DNA from: Amycolatopsis taiwanensis DSM 45107
GTDB taxonomy: Bacteria > Actinomycetota > Actinomycetes > Mycobacteriales > Pseudonocardiaceae
Assembly: GCF_000519205.1 (NCBI RefSeq)
Contig: NZ_JAFB01000014.1
Coordinates: forward strand, 124,001 to 188,000
DNA: 64,000 bases
Direction: 5' to 3'
Shown: in pieces, positions 16,541 through 25,130 of the stretch
Position numbering within the stretch: position 1 is the stretch's first letter
How the letters are laid out: each line of letters begins with the position of its first letter
Program-made: the position numbers and the translations under genes
Notes under the pieces: generated by a model
Database searches by the model: none
The model's input: only the letters and a program-made list of their open reading frames with translations
Told to the model about the DNA's origin: nothing

Positions 16541-17002
16541 GTGAAGGAACTACGACTGCGCGCTGCTGAACCTCACGAAGCGGACGACATCACGGCATTG
16601 ACGCTCCGCTCGAAGGGACACTGGGGCTACGACCAGGCGTATCTCGACCGGGTCCGCCACCTGCTGGTCATGCGGCCGGAGCAGGTCCGCGACGAACGGG
16701 TTGTGGTCGCCGAACGTGATGGCGCGTTGCTCGGCTACTACCAACTGGGCGGCGAGCCCCCCGACGGTGAGCTGATGGACTTGTTCGTAGATCCCGCCGC
16801 GATCGGTACGGGCCTGGGTCGCGTGCTATGGGAACATGCCACGAGTTCGGCCAGAGAACGCGGATTTCGCACTTTGGAGCTGGAATCCGATCCCAACGCC
16901 GAGCCGTTCTATCTGCACATGGGTGCCCATCGCGTGGGCGAGCGTACGGTCGCACCGGGACGCTCGTTGCCCGTTATGAGAATCGATTTCGACGACGCCT
17001 GA
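16541..17002 (+). CDS. GNAT-family N-acetyltransferase
   Basis: The 153-residue protein is a single GNAT domain. It has the D-L-F-V-D-P-A-A-I-G-T-G-L-G-R-V-L-W motif A region that binds acetyl-CoA pyrophosphate. The C-terminal F-Y-L-H-M-G-A-H-R-V-G segment is typical of motif B. The substrate is not predictable. GTG 16541 is chosen because homology-like sequence begins there and a -10 element lies just upstream. An ATG at 16493, overlapping the WYL stop, would add 16 residues without similarity to the fold. Confidence 0.8.
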   Translation: MKELRLRAAEPHEADDITALTLRSKGHWGYDQAYLDRVRHLLVMRPEQVRDERVVVAERDGALLGYYQLGGEPPDGELMDLFVDPAAIGTGLGRVLWEHATSSARERGFRTLELESDPNAEPFYLHMGAHRVGERTVAPGRSLPVMRIDFDDA

Positions 17003-17078
17003 CCGCACCGATAGCCGGCCAGGACTTCGAGCTCGGCATCATCTGCGAGTTGGGCCGTTCGCGTCGGCACGACGTTGG

Positions 17079-18548
17079 TCACTCGCCGAGCACGGGTGGG
17101 GCGATCTTGTTGCCGTGCTCGTCGGTTTCGATCGTGACGCCGAGCGCGTCGTAGGGGTCGGTCTCCACGAGGAAGCCTGGGCGCTTGTGCGCCTTGTCTT
17201 CCTCTGCCTTCTTGCTGCCCGCCGCGGCACCTGGCACACCGCTGGCCCCGGGCCTGCCGGTTTTGCCCGCGGTACCCTCGCGGGCAGCCTGTGCCGCGGC
17301 CTTCGCGCCGGGTTCGGCCGTGCCGGACTTCTTGCCGCCCGTCGGCTCCTGCTCGGTGCCGCCCGCGGGTGCCCGGCCACCGGCCCGCCCGGAGGAGCCA
17401 CCGGAACGATCCGAGCCACCGCGTTCGATGTCGCCACCGGGGCGACGGCCGCCCACTGGGGACAGCAGCACGGAGTCTTGGCCAGGGTTGAGCGTCGAGC
17501 CGGGTGTCCGGCGCCGGCCAGCCACATCCCCGCCACTGCTGATGGGCGGACCGCCGACGGGACTCGATCCGCTCACGGTGCCGTCCTGCGGTCCCGCCGT
17601 CGGTAGTGATCCGATGGCGGGAACCGGCCCTCCGCCGCCAGTCGGGGCAGGGGGTGAGGTGTAACTGGCTGCGGTGGTGTGGCCGAGGGCCGGGATCGCG
17701 GCGCTCGGCGATCCGACGGAACCGCCGGCCGGCGACCCGGCCGAGCCACTGGTCGGCGATGTTGCCGGGGTCGCCGAGGCCGGCGTGGCCGGTGCCGGCG
17801 GTGGCGAGTAGGTCGGTTGGGTGGAGCCGGTCTGGTAGAAGGTCTGGTCCCGCGCCGCCAGCACCGCCGCCGCCTGCTGCTGGGCCTGGGCCGCGAGTTC
17901 CGCCTGCGCCTGCATGTTCTGGTAGGTGTTAAGCAAACCGCCGAGGTCCCCGCGGGTGAGCTGCTGGTGCGCCAGGTCCATCGACTGCGTCACGGTGCGC
18001 CCGGCCGGTTCGGGCATGCTGTGTTGCGCGTTCGCGATCGCCGCCGAGGTCTGGGAGTAGCGGTTCGCGGTCAGGAACGTGGCGTCTCCACTCGAGTCAA
18101 ACCAGTTCGACAGGCTACCGAGCCCCTGGAACGCTGCGTCCGCGCCTTTTCCCTGCCACCCGGCCTGTTCCTTCGAAATGGCCTGCCCGATGGTGCTCGC
18201 CAACTCCTTGAACACGTTGCCCAGGTCGTTGACCACGATGCCCTGCTCGTCGATTTCCTCAGCGCTCGTCCCGTCGTGGACCATCGCCCGCAATCGTTCA
18301 TGGGACATTCCGTGGTAGTGGACAACGGAGGCGGGCAAACCCTTTCGGTAGCCACCGCCCTCGCTCGCCACCCTGCGCGCATACATCTCGGCGGACTTGG
18401 TGGAATAGTCGCCGGCCACCCTGGCCGGATCATGCCAGTCCCCGCTCCACCGCAACTTACCCGCATTCGTCCCCGCGACCTCGGCGTAAACCTCGGACTC
18501 GTACTTCCGCCGCGTGTACTCCTCAGGCGTGCCACCCGGCTGGGTCAC
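17079..18548 (-). CDS. WXG/PPE-like, Gly/Ser/Pro-rich type VII secretion substrate candidate
   Basis: The 489-residue protein has an N-terminal 230-residue helical part with a W-Q-G-K-G-A-D-A-A stretch, the WxG turn of ESX-secreted helical hairpins. About 190 residues of Pro/Ser/Gly/Thr-rich low-complexity sequence follow. It ends with a short charged domain (F-L-V-E-T-D-P-Y-D-A-L-G-V). The architecture recalls PPE/EspB-like substrates. It is the last gene of a run with EspG-like, WXG-like and DUF3558 genes on the same strand. GTG 18548 follows GGAGGGGG. No ESX membrane core (EccB-E) is in the window. Confidence 0.65.
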   Translation of the reverse strand: MTQPGGTPEEYTRRKYESEVYAEVAGTNAGKLRWSGDWHDPARVAGDYSTKSAEMYARRVASEGGGYRKGLPASVVHYHGMSHERLRAMVHDGTSAEEIDEQGIVVNDLGNVFKELASTIGQAISKEQAGWQGKGADAAFQGLGSLSNWFDSSGDATFLTANRYSQTSAAIANAQHSMPEPAGRTVTQSMDLAHQQLTRGDLGGLLNTYQNMQAQAELAAQAQQQAAAVLAARDQTFYQTGSTQPTYSPPPAPATPASATPATSPTSGSAGSPAGGSVGSPSAAIPALGHTTAASYTSPPAPTGGGGPVPAIGSLPTAGPQDGTVSGSSPVGGPPISSGGDVAGRRRTPGSTLNPGQDSVLLSPVGGRRPGGDIERGGSDRSGGSSGRAGGRAPAGGTEQEPTGGKKSGTAEPGAKAAAQAAREGTAGKTGRPGASGVPGAAAGSKKAEEDKAHKRPGFLVETDPYDALGVTIETDEHGNKIAPPVLGE

Positions 18549-18560
18549 GACAACCCCCTC

Positions 18561-19085
18561 CTATTGATCCTTCGGCAACAACGGTTCAAGCTTCTCCGCC
18601 AGTTGCTCCGCATTCGGACACGCCTGCGCGTTGTCCGTACTGCTCGCCATATTCGCCAGCGCCAGCGCCAGCGCGTTCTGTCCCACTTCGAGCGCGTACA
18701 CGCACATCCCCGGGGAAGGTTCAGCCTGCATCGCGTTTCGGCCGTTGACGACGGTCTGTGTTGCACCAACGTTCGATGCCGCGAACTCAGTGAGGCCCCG
18801 TGTCGGGTCCAAAGCAATCGAATACGCGCCGAAATCGAGTTTCGATGTGGTGCACTCGTTACGTGTGTTCTGGTTGTCGCCAGGGTGGAAGCCCTGGCCC
18901 GCGAGAAGCTGATCAAGAACCTGGCATGCGTTCAAGGCGTCGAACACATTGCCGCTGGCCGTACCTGTCCTGCTTGTGGTGGCCGGGGACGCGGTTCCTG
19001 CTATCGTGCTGGAACAGCCGGTCACGGCCATCGCTGCGGTGGCAACGAGGGCGGCGAAGCTGGCAACGCTGGCTTTGCTGATCAT
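18561..19085 (-). CDS. DUF3558-type lipoprotein
   Basis: The 174-residue protein has a lipoprotein signal (A-A-M-A-V-T-G-C-S-S lipobox, Cys near residue 24). Its conserved C-terminal domain includes the C-Q-V-L-D and N-E-C pattern of DUF3558. Two or more extracytoplasmic cysteines are visible. DUF3558 lipoproteins are common in Pseudonocardiaceae beside ESX-type genes. The gene lies between a WXG-like and a PPE-like gene on the same strand with gaps of 7 and 12 bp, so it is in the same operon. ATG 19085 is chosen because it begins the signal peptide directly. Confidence 0.75.
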   Translation of the reverse strand: MISKASVASFAALVATAAMAVTGCSSTIAGTASPATTSRTGTASGNVFDALNACQVLDQLLAGQGFHPGDNQNTRNECTTSKLDFGAYSIALDPTRGLTEFAASNVGATQTVVNGRNAMQAEPSPGMCVYALEVGQNALALALANMASSTDNAQACPNAEQLAEKLEPLLPKDQ

Positions 19086-19092
19086 GTGAGCC

Positions 19093-19530
19093 TCAGTCCT
19101 TGACCGGGCCGAAATGTTTCGTCGCGGCCTCATCGGTCGCGTTGTAATGCCTGATCGCCTCGTCGATCGCCGCGTGCCACTTGGTGAGGGCGTCTTTTAT
19201 CGCGTTGAAGGTCGGGAGCAGCGAGTACCGGTCGGAATTCACCGACGCCAGCATGTGTTTCGAGACCTGCCGCGCGTAGTTGTCCTTTCCGACCTTGGGG
19301 GGTTGCTCAAGGAGATACGTCTTGTTGCCGATCTGCGCCAGTCGCTCCATCGCGTGGGCGAACGCGCTTCGGAGGTGGGTGCCGGTTTCCTCGTCGATCG
19401 CCCAGTCACCTGCCTTGGCCATATCGAGGTAGTGCTGGGCGGCGTCGGCGATGGCCTTCACCTGCTGGTCGCCACCGGATATCCCGGTGGCGATCGATCC
19501 GGGGGAACCGCCCGTGTTGTCGTCGGCCAT
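19093..19530 (-). CDS. small helical WXG100-like ESX-associated protein
   Basis: The 145-residue product is mainly helical, with no signal peptide or transmembrane segment. It has alternating amphipathic helices typical of Pseudonocardiaceae ESX-associated proteins, but no clean W-x-G motif. It precedes the DUF3558 lipoprotein by 7 bp. A GGGAGGACGG stretch lies upstream of ATG 19530. It may partner with the PPE-like protein. This assignment rests mainly on gene context. Confidence 0.5.
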   Translation of the reverse strand: MADDNTGGSPGSIATGISGGDQQVKAIADAAQHYLDMAKAGDWAIDEETGTHLRSAFAHAMERLAQIGNKTYLLEQPPKVGKDNYARQVSKHMLASVNSDRYSLLPTFNAIKDALTKWHAAIDEAIRHYNATDEAATKHFGPVKD

Positions 19531-19624
19531 GATGCCGTCCTCCCAGCCCGGCGATTACAGGTGAGCGCAAACTGGTGCGGTGTAAGTGATCGCTGCCTGG
19601 TGCTGCATGGCACTGTACAGCGTT

Positions 19625-20428
19625 TCATGCCGAGTCGTGTCGGATTCGGTTGATTCGATCGTGTAACCACTGCGCGATGCGGGCCTGGTCGGCGGGTGTG
19701 ACGGTGTGTCGTTCGGCGCCGTTGGAGAGGGCTTCGACGATCATGAAGAACCGGCCGTCGGTGGTGTCAAACCAGTTCAGTGGTCCTATCTTGATCTCGT
19801 CGCCGCGTCGTGTGCGGCTGTTGGATTTGCGGATCGAGCAGGCGATGACTCCGGCCCGCACGATGGGTGCGCGGAAGAATCGCTCGGCGGCCCGCGCACC
19901 GATCGACGGTGCGGGTGGGGGCGCATCGATTCCGCCGAAGAACTCCTCATCGTCGCGGCTGCGCCGGGGGCCCGTGTTGCCGTCTTGGACGTAGGTGACC
20001 GATGCGCCATACACCGGTTCCCGATGCGGCAGGAAACCGACCATTTCGTCGATGACCTGGGTGGGGCGGAGTTCGGCGAAGGTCAGCACGGCGCCTTTTT
20101 GACTGGTCACGATTCCGGTCCGGCCGCGCCAGCCACCGCGCTGGAGGAACCGGCGATCGCCGTCGACAACGGTGGCGATTTGAGTGATCACGACTTCGGG
20201 TTCGGCCCACACACGCAACAGGTATTCAAGATCCGCGCGCAGGCTGCCGCTACCCGACATCCATCCGTCGCGTCGAAGTCGCTGACGGACCTTGTCGCGG
20301 TGCGCGGAGCGTTCCGCGTCGGACTCGCCGGTATAGGGAAGCTCGTAGGGATAGACCACACGCCCGAGGCCGAGGTCCTCGGCCAGAATGTCCAGCTCCG
20401 TCAAATCAACATCGAACGTCAACAACAC
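19625..20428 (-). CDS. EspG-family ESX secretion-associated chaperone
   Basis: The roughly 267-residue protein resembles the EspG family (PF14011). Features are the N-terminal F-D-V-D-L-T-E-L-D-I-L segment, the central beta strands with D-E-M-V-G-F-L-P, and the C-terminal W-L-H-D-R-I-N-R-I helix. EspG proteins bind PE/PPE substrates in the cytosol and keep them export-competent. Here the substrate would be the PPE-like protein encoded 1 kb downstream. GTG 20428 is taken as the start; TTG 20446 would add six residues. It heads the ESX-type run on the minus strand. Confidence 0.75.
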   Translation of the reverse strand: MLLTFDVDLTELDILAEDLGLGRVVYPYELPYTGESDAERSAHRDKVRQRLRRDGWMSGSGSLRADLEYLLRVWAEPEVVITQIATVVDGDRRFLQRGGWRGRTGIVTSQKGAVLTFAELRPTQVIDEMVGFLPHREPVYGASVTYVQDGNTGPRRSRDDEEFFGGIDAPPPAPSIGARAAERFFRAPIVRAGVIACSIRKSNSRTRRGDEIKIGPLNWFDTTDGRFFMIVEALSNGAERHTVTPADQARIAQWLHDRINRIRHDSA

Positions 20429-20446
20429 CCCGGCCCCCTGCGGCAA

Positions 20447-20819
20447 GCGTCGGCGTCACGTTGGGTAATTCGGCAGACCTGTCAGATTAATAGGCGCTCC
20501 GACGGTGCGGCAAGGAGCGCCACCCGAGTGGCGTGTTCCAGTGACCAGCGAGCACTGGCCGGAATTCACCGACGGCATATCACCTGATGATGTACTGATC
20601 ATTTGGACCCGTGTGGCTTCACCGTCACCGAACCGTCGTGATCGGTCACAGTTGGGTCAGGGACGGGCGACTTGACGAAGTCCGGCGTCGCTTCCTGGTG
20701 ACGTAACGTTCACACTCGGGAAAACCGCGTTCAAGAGAATCAGACGAATATCGACGAAAAACCGCGCTGCAAGCTCAGCGCCGGCGGTTCACGGCGATCC
20801 GTTGGGGGTACACATATCC
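20447..20819. other. 373-bp intergenic region
   Basis: This gap separates the divergent EspG-like and amphi-Trp genes. It contains AT-richer stretches near 20700-20750 (GTTCAAGAGAAT region) that may hold promoters. No convincing ORF, repeat or palindrome was seen. Confidence 0.4.
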
Positions 20820-21095
20820 ATGACCACCAAACACAAGACCAAGCAGACGATGACCCGCGCCGAGGCGGCGGACTGGCTGTCCTCGTTGGCTCGGGTACTG
20901 GCCGCCGGTGGCGGGGAGGTCGAAATCGCCGGCCAGCAGGCCGGCCTGCGCGTCGCCGACCAGATCAGCGCCAAGATCGAGACGGAAACGGACGCCGACG
21001 AGCACGAAATCGAAATCGAGTTCTCCTGGACGGTCACACCGTCTCCTGAGTCGCAGCCATCCCCTGAACCGGAGCCGGAGCCGCCTACGCCTTAG
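20820..21095 (+). CDS. amphi-Trp domain protein
   Basis: The 91-residue protein matches the amphi-Trp domain (TIGR04354): an early M-T-R-A-E-A-A-D-W-L-S-S-L-A helix and the terminal I-E-I-E-F-S-W strand. An acidic Pro/Glu tail follows. The family is small, cytoplasmic and of unknown function, often encoded near membrane-stress genes. The ATG at 20820 is preferred; TTG 20802 is in frame but lacks a Shine-Dalgarno. It precedes an HdeD-type membrane protein by 43 bp on the same strand, so the two are probably co-transcribed. Confidence 0.75.
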   Translation: MTTKHKTKQTMTRAEAADWLSSLARVLAAGGGEVEIAGQQAGLRVADQISAKIETETDADEHEIEIEFSWTVTPSPESQPSPEPEPEPPTP

Positions 21096-21138
21096 CGCCG
21101 GGCTCCCCGGCGCCTGGCGAGACTGGGAGGTCGTCACC

Positions 21139-22383
21139 ATGAACGCGACCGCGGGTAGGACGACCGGGAAGGCCGCGCAACGGTCGATGGAGGCCCGGCT
21201 CGGCCGGATCGGCCGGGAGATCGACCAGATCGCGAAACGGGTCGCCGCATGCCCGGCAGATGTCCGGGCGAAGGTACAGCGTCCGCTGGACCACCTGCGG
21301 GAGCGGCACTCGCGGGCACGGGAACATCTGCGCCAGCAGGCGCAGGCCGACCAGGCGGCGGGGGAGGCCTACGCCGCCGAACTGGCGTGGGACCTGAACG
21401 AGCTGGACGTGGAGCTGGCCATCGCCCACGCCGCTCTCGACGTCGAACTGGCTGCCGATGCGGCGATCTTCGACGCCGCGGTGCAGTCCGAACTGGACGC
21501 GTGGAACGACTGGATCGGTTTGCTGCAGGCCAAGGCCGCGCGCCAGGCAGACACCCCGGACCAGGCGGAGGCGTTGACACAGCCGCTGCAGCAACGGTCG
21601 GCGGCCGCGGCCAGCGCGTTGCATCGGTTCCGGGCCAACCCCACGGAGGAGAGGGGACAGGCTCGCGTCGGTGTGGAACAGGCAATGGCCGAGTTGCGCG
21701 AGGCCGCGGACGAGACGACCCGGCAGGTCACCCGGCAGATCGGCGACCGGCTGAGCAGAGCCTGGCCGGTGCCGACCGCGAGCCAGGTGCGTGCCGCGCG
21801 GGCTTGGCCGGTGCGGGGTGGGGCCCCGCGGTGGCTGGCCGGGTGGGGCTGGCCCTCGCCCTGGTGGACCGTCGCCTTCGGAGTACTGACCATCGCCGCC
21901 GGCGTGGTAGTGCTGGTCTGGCCGCGGGAGGCGCTGACCGTGTTGAGCATCGTCTTGGGTATCCAACTGCTGGTCGCCGGCGTGTTCTGGGTCGTGTCCG
22001 CCTTTTCCGTGCCCGATGCGGGTGTGGCGGCCCTGGTCGCCCTGACCGGTGTACTGGGGATCCTCGTGGGTGTGCTGCTGGTCAGCCATCCGATACAGGG
22101 CATCGCGGCGCTGGTCCTGCTGGTGGGCTTGTATTGGACGGTCGCCGGGTTGGTGCAGTTCGTCCACGGCGTCCGCGGGTACATGCCCGCCCGCGGTTGG
22201 ACGATCGCCGCCGGTGTCGTGGGCGCGGCGGCCGGGATCGTAGTCCTGGTCTACCCACTGCCCAGCGTGTTCGTGTTGACTCTTCTGTTCGGCGTCCTGC
22301 TCATCCTCCACGGCGCGTTCCTGGTCGCAGAAGGCATCCGGCGCCTGCAGTGGCGACGCGCGACCGTACCGGCGCATCCCTGA
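21139..22383 (+). CDS. HdeD/DUF308-type membrane protein with N-terminal coiled-coil domain
   Basis: The 414-residue protein has an N-terminal soluble part of about 220 residues rich in Ala, Glu, Arg and Gln that looks helical or coiled-coil. Six hydrophobic segments follow (residues 230-400), carrying DUF308/HdeD-type repeats such as G-V-V-V-L-V-W-P and G-I-V-V-L-V-Y-P. ATG 21139 follows GGGAGG with 8-nt spacing. HdeD proteins are linked to acid resistance in enterics, but actinobacterial members are uncharacterised. The long N-terminal domain is unusual for the family. Confidence 0.7.
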   Translation: MNATAGRTTGKAAQRSMEARLGRIGREIDQIAKRVAACPADVRAKVQRPLDHLRERHSRAREHLRQQAQADQAAGEAYAAELAWDLNELDVELAIAHAALDVELAADAAIFDAAVQSELDAWNDWIGLLQAKAARQADTPDQAEALTQPLQQRSAAAASALHRFRANPTEERGQARVGVEQAMAELREAADETTRQVTRQIGDRLSRAWPVPTASQVRAARAWPVRGGAPRWLAGWGWPSPWWTVAFGVLTIAAGVVVLVWPREALTVLSIVLGIQLLVAGVFWVVSAFSVPDAGVAALVALTGVLGILVGVLLVSHPIQGIAALVLLVGLYWTVAGLVQFVHGVRGYMPARGWTIAAGVVGAAAGIVVLVYPLPSVFVLTLLFGVLLILHGAFLVAEGIRRLQWRRATVPAHP

Positions 22384-22439
22384 TCGCGGGGCGGACTCGG
22401 CGTCCGGTCACGCCGCAATGCTTCGCGGACCGCCGAGTA

Positions 22440-23108
22440 CTACTGCGCGGCCAGATCGCGGCCGTCACCGGCCGGGAGCCGGCACTCAGCCGACTTATCG
22501 GGCGGGGCGGGAAGGAAAAGGCGGTCGAGATGATAGTTCAGGATTGCGCGGGCGTCGTCGGCGCTGCGTTGGCCGACCAACACGCTGGTACCAAGTCCGT
22601 GGCTGAGCGTCAGTAGCCTCGCGGCCTCGACTCCGTGATCCCCGTCGGGACGTAGCTCGCCGCGTGCGGCGGCGTCGGCAAGGATGCCGGCGAGTTCGCG
22701 TTCGCGCCGGTTCGGGCCGTCGACGAACGGCTGCGCGGCCAGTTCTCGATCCGTCATCGCCAGTACCGCGTACGAGGTCCACACCAGATGGTGCGCTCGG
22801 CTTTCCCCATCGGCCGGCAATGCCTCGGCAAGGAACCCTGCCACGATCGCTCGCGTCGACGACCCGGGTTCGGCCGCCCGCACCTTTTCCCGCCAACGTT
22901 CGACGCTGCGCCGTTCGAGATGTTCGAGTGTGGCGTGCAGGAGCTTGGCCTTCGTGTCGAAGTAGTACTGCACCAGGCTGACCGACACCCCGGCCTCCGC
23001 GGCGACCGTCCGCATTGTCACCGTGTGCAGCCCATCGCGGGCGGCGACCCGGACCAGCGCCTCGGCGATGTGCGCCCGGCGTTCGGCGTGGTCGACGATC
23101 TTCGGCAC
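22440..23108 (-). CDS. TetR/AcrR-family transcriptional regulator
   Basis: The 222-residue protein has a TetR helix-turn-helix (T-M-R-T-V-A-A-E-A-G-V-S-V-S-L-V-Q-Y-Y-F). A ligand domain follows, with the A-R-L-L-T-L-S-H-G-L-G segment common to TetR_C regions of the BetI group. GTG 23108 follows GAGGAACG. It is divergent from an MFS exporter, and the 63-bp gap carries inverted repeats. It probably represses that exporter. Confidence 0.8.
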   Translation of the reverse strand: MPKIVDHAERRAHIAEALVRVAARDGLHTVTMRTVAAEAGVSVSLVQYYFDTKAKLLHATLEHLERRSVERWREKVRAAEPGSSTRAIVAGFLAEALPADGESRAHHLVWTSYAVLAMTDRELAAQPFVDGPNRRERELAGILADAAARGELRPDGDHGVEAARLLTLSHGLGTSVLVGQRSADDARAILNYHLDRLFLPAPPDKSAECRLPAGDGRDLAAQ

Positions 23109-23132
23109 TCGTTCCTCCACGCGATGCTTTAC

Positions 23133-23159
23133 TATACGTCTGTATATAATACATGTGTA
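23133..23159. promoter_or_regulatory. TetR-type operator and -10 element of the MFS gene
   Basis: TATAC-GTCT-GTATA at 23133-23146 is a perfect inverted repeat. It overlaps TATAAT at 23145-23150, a consensus -10 for the rightward MFS gene. A second near-palindrome, TACATGTGTA, follows at 23150-23159. A bound TetR would block the promoter. Confidence 0.6.
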
Positions 23160-23171
23160 CAGCAAACGGGG

Positions 23172-24554
23172 GTGGGGGCGCTGAACGGGCGTGGCGGAGC
23201 CTTGCTGGCCTTGTCGTGTGCGGCGCAGTTCATGGTGGTGCTCGACGTCTCGGTGGTGAACGTCGCGCTGCCCGCCATCCAGTCCTCGCTCGGGTTCGAT
23301 GCGGTGGACCTGCAGTGGGTGGTCAACGCCTACGCGGTGGTCTTTGCCGGGTTCCTGCTGCTCGGCGGACGTCTGGCCGACGTCTGGGGCCGGCGCCGGG
23401 TCTTCCTGGCGGGGCTGGCCGGGTTCACCGCGGCCAGCCTGGTCGGTGGCCTCGCCTACACGGCGGGGCTGCTCGCCACTGCGCGGGCGGTGCAGGGGCT
23501 CGGCGCGGCGGTACTCGCCCCGGCGACGCTGACCGCGCTCACGACGGCGTTTCCCGACGGTGCCCGGCGGACGCGGGCATTGGCCGCTTGGACGGCGCTC
23601 GGTGTTGCCGGTGGCACGGCGGGCAACCTCCTCGGCGGTGCGCTGACCGAGTTCCTCACCTGGCGGGCGACCCTGCTGATCAACGTGCCGGTCGGCGTGC
23701 TGGCCCTGGTCGCCGGGGTGAAGCTGCTGCCCGTGGACACCGGACGGGAGTCGCGGCCTCGCCTGGACATTCCCGGCGCTGTCGCCGTCACCCTCGGCCT
23801 GGCCGCGCTCAGTTACGGCTTGAGCCGATTCGCCGATGGCGGGCTCGCTGTCGCTGCCCTGGGAGTCGGGATCACGGCGCTTGCGGGCTTCGTCCTGATC
23901 GAGCGGCGGACCACTGGAGCACCGCTGATTCCATTGCGGCTCTTCTCCAGTCGCACGATCATGGTCGGCAATGTGGTGATGCTGCTGGCGGGGGCGTGCC
24001 TGAACCCGATGTGGTACTTCCTCGCATTGTCCATGCAAAACGTGCTGCACTACAGCGCCCTGCAGACCGGTCTCGGCTTCTTGCCGCACACCCTGCTGAG
24101 CATCATGGTCGGTACCTGGCTGACGCCATGGCTCATGCGGTTCACCCCGCACCGGCTGCTCATTGCCGGCGGTGCGCTCGTCGCCGCGGGCGGCTTCGGG
24201 TGGCAGAGTGCGCTCACCCCCGGCAGCGGTTATCTCGCCGGCATCGCCGGGCCGGCGGTCCTGATCGCGCTCGGCTCCGGGCTGCTCAACACGCCGTTGA
24301 CCACCACCGTCACCGCCGGCATCGACTCGGCCGATGCAGGTGCCGCCTCGGGCCTGATGAACACCACCAAACAAGCCGGCGCCGCCCTCGGTCTCGCCGC
24401 GCTCGTCATGGCAGCCGGCACACCGGATACCGCGCCCGAACACTTGGCCACCGCCTACGGACACGCCTTCGCGCTGATCGCGGCCATCCTGACCGCCGCG
24501 GCCGTGGCCACGTTCGCGCTACCCGGCCGTGCCCGTCAACTCGCACCGACATGA
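23172..24554 (+). CDS. MFS drug transporter (DHA2 14-TM type)
   Basis: The 460-residue membrane protein shows repeated hydrophobic segments. It has the DHA2 hallmarks V-L-D-V-S-V-V-N-V-A-L-P in TM1 and G-R-L-A-D-V-W-G-R-R-R in loop 2-3. The R-A-V-Q-G-L-G-A-A segment and G-x-x-x-G-G in TM5 are also present. It is about two helices shorter than a full 14-TM protein, so 12-14 TMs are possible. GTG 23172 is the likely start; the -10 overlaps the operator for the divergent TetR. It probably exports a hydrophobic drug or metabolite. Confidence 0.8.
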   Translation: MGALNGRGGALLALSCAAQFMVVLDVSVVNVALPAIQSSLGFDAVDLQWVVNAYAVVFAGFLLLGGRLADVWGRRRVFLAGLAGFTAASLVGGLAYTAGLLATARAVQGLGAAVLAPATLTALTTAFPDGARRTRALAAWTALGVAGGTAGNLLGGALTEFLTWRATLLINVPVGVLALVAGVKLLPVDTGRESRPRLDIPGAVAVTLGLAALSYGLSRFADGGLAVAALGVGITALAGFVLIERRTTGAPLIPLRLFSSRTIMVGNVVMLLAGACLNPMWYFLALSMQNVLHYSALQTGLGFLPHTLLSIMVGTWLTPWLMRFTPHRLLIAGGALVAAGGFGWQSALTPGSGYLAGIAGPAVLIALGSGLLNTPLTTTVTAGIDSADAGAASGLMNTTKQAGAALGLAALVMAAGTPDTAPEHLATAYGHAFALIAAILTAAAVATFALPGRARQLAPT

Positions 24555-24568
24555 TCGCTCGCCTATAA

Positions 24569-24742
24569 CGCGAACAAACCCGGATCGACGACGCGATCAC
24601 ACAGCTCCAGGTATTCCGACAAGCCCTCGACACGCTCCACGCCTATGCGCTCCAGCAACCCGACGACAGACCCAGGCCGACCGACTTGCCGCGTCCTCAA
24701 CAGGTTATGGGTGACCAGCGCCGGGCAGGACCACGTCGATGA
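24569..24742 (+). pseudogene. C-terminal remnant of a MerR-type regulator
   Basis: After an in-frame stop, the plus strand reads R-E-Q-T-R-I-D-D-A-I-T-Q-L-Q-V-F-R and then Q-A-L-D-T-L. This resembles the dimerisation helix at the end of MerR regulators. There is no start codon and no DNA-binding domain, so it is a short decayed fragment. It overlaps the minus-strand TetR remnant at its end. Confidence 0.35.
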
Positions 24743-24845
24743 GGTCGTGCAGGTAGTCGGGCGGCGCGGGTTCACCGCGCAGCAGCAGTCGAAACCAGAT
24801 CGCGCCCGCCAGCAGATCCGCGCAACCGCCGCCCGATCCGGTGTG
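24705..24845 (-). pseudogene. C-terminal remnant of a TetR regulator
   Basis: The minus strand reads A-D-L-L-A-G-A-I-W-F-R-L-L-L and then R-G-E-P-A-P-P-D-Y-L, ending V-V-L-P-G-A-G-H-P before a stop. This is typical of the last helices of a TetR ligand domain. No helix-turn-helix lies upstream in frame, where the small membrane protein gene begins instead. It is probably the tail of an earlier regulator that was replaced or deleted. Confidence 0.4.
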
Positions 24846-24850
24846 AAGGT

Positions 24851-25117
24851 TCAGCGGGTCGGCGCGGCCTGCTTCGCCAGTCGCCGGGTGACCCGCCGGT
24901 GGGCGGCGAGCAGGCGCGGGACGACGAAGTAGACGGCAGCGGGGACCACGAAGGCGGTGAGCACGAGTGCTCGCAGGGCTGGCGGCCAGCCGCCGGTGAA
25001 CGGGGCCATCACCGTCATACCCACGGCCACCATGGGGAAGATGGCAAGCCAGGTGATGGCGGCGCGGACGTGCACCGAGGGGGTGGTCGCGGTGGGGGGC
25101 TCGATGGTGGTGGTCAC
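24851..25117 (-). CDS. small two-TM membrane protein (DUF2798-like)
   Basis: The 88-residue protein has a short cytosolic start and two transmembrane helices: I-T-W-L-A-I-F-P-M-V-A-V-G-M-T and L-V-L-T-A-F-V-V-P-A-A-V-Y. It ends in a basic tail (R-R-V-T-R-R-L-A-K). It resembles DUF2798 proteins by size and the A-F/V-V-P pattern, though I cannot confirm the family. GTG 25117 follows GAGGAG. It is divergent from a TetR gene with a conspicuous double operator between them, so it is almost certainly that regulator's target. Confidence 0.6.
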   Translation of the reverse strand: MTTTIEPPTATTPSVHVRAAITWLAIFPMVAVGMTVMAPFTGGWPPALRALVLTAFVVPAAVYFVVPRLLAAHRRVTRRLAKQAAPTR

Positions 25118-25130
25118 GACGGCTCCTCAA

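Noticed and set aside
22440-24464. 674-codon minus-strand ORF over the MFS gene
   Set aside because: Only the 3' part to 23108 has TetR features. The rest is antisense to the MFS transporter.
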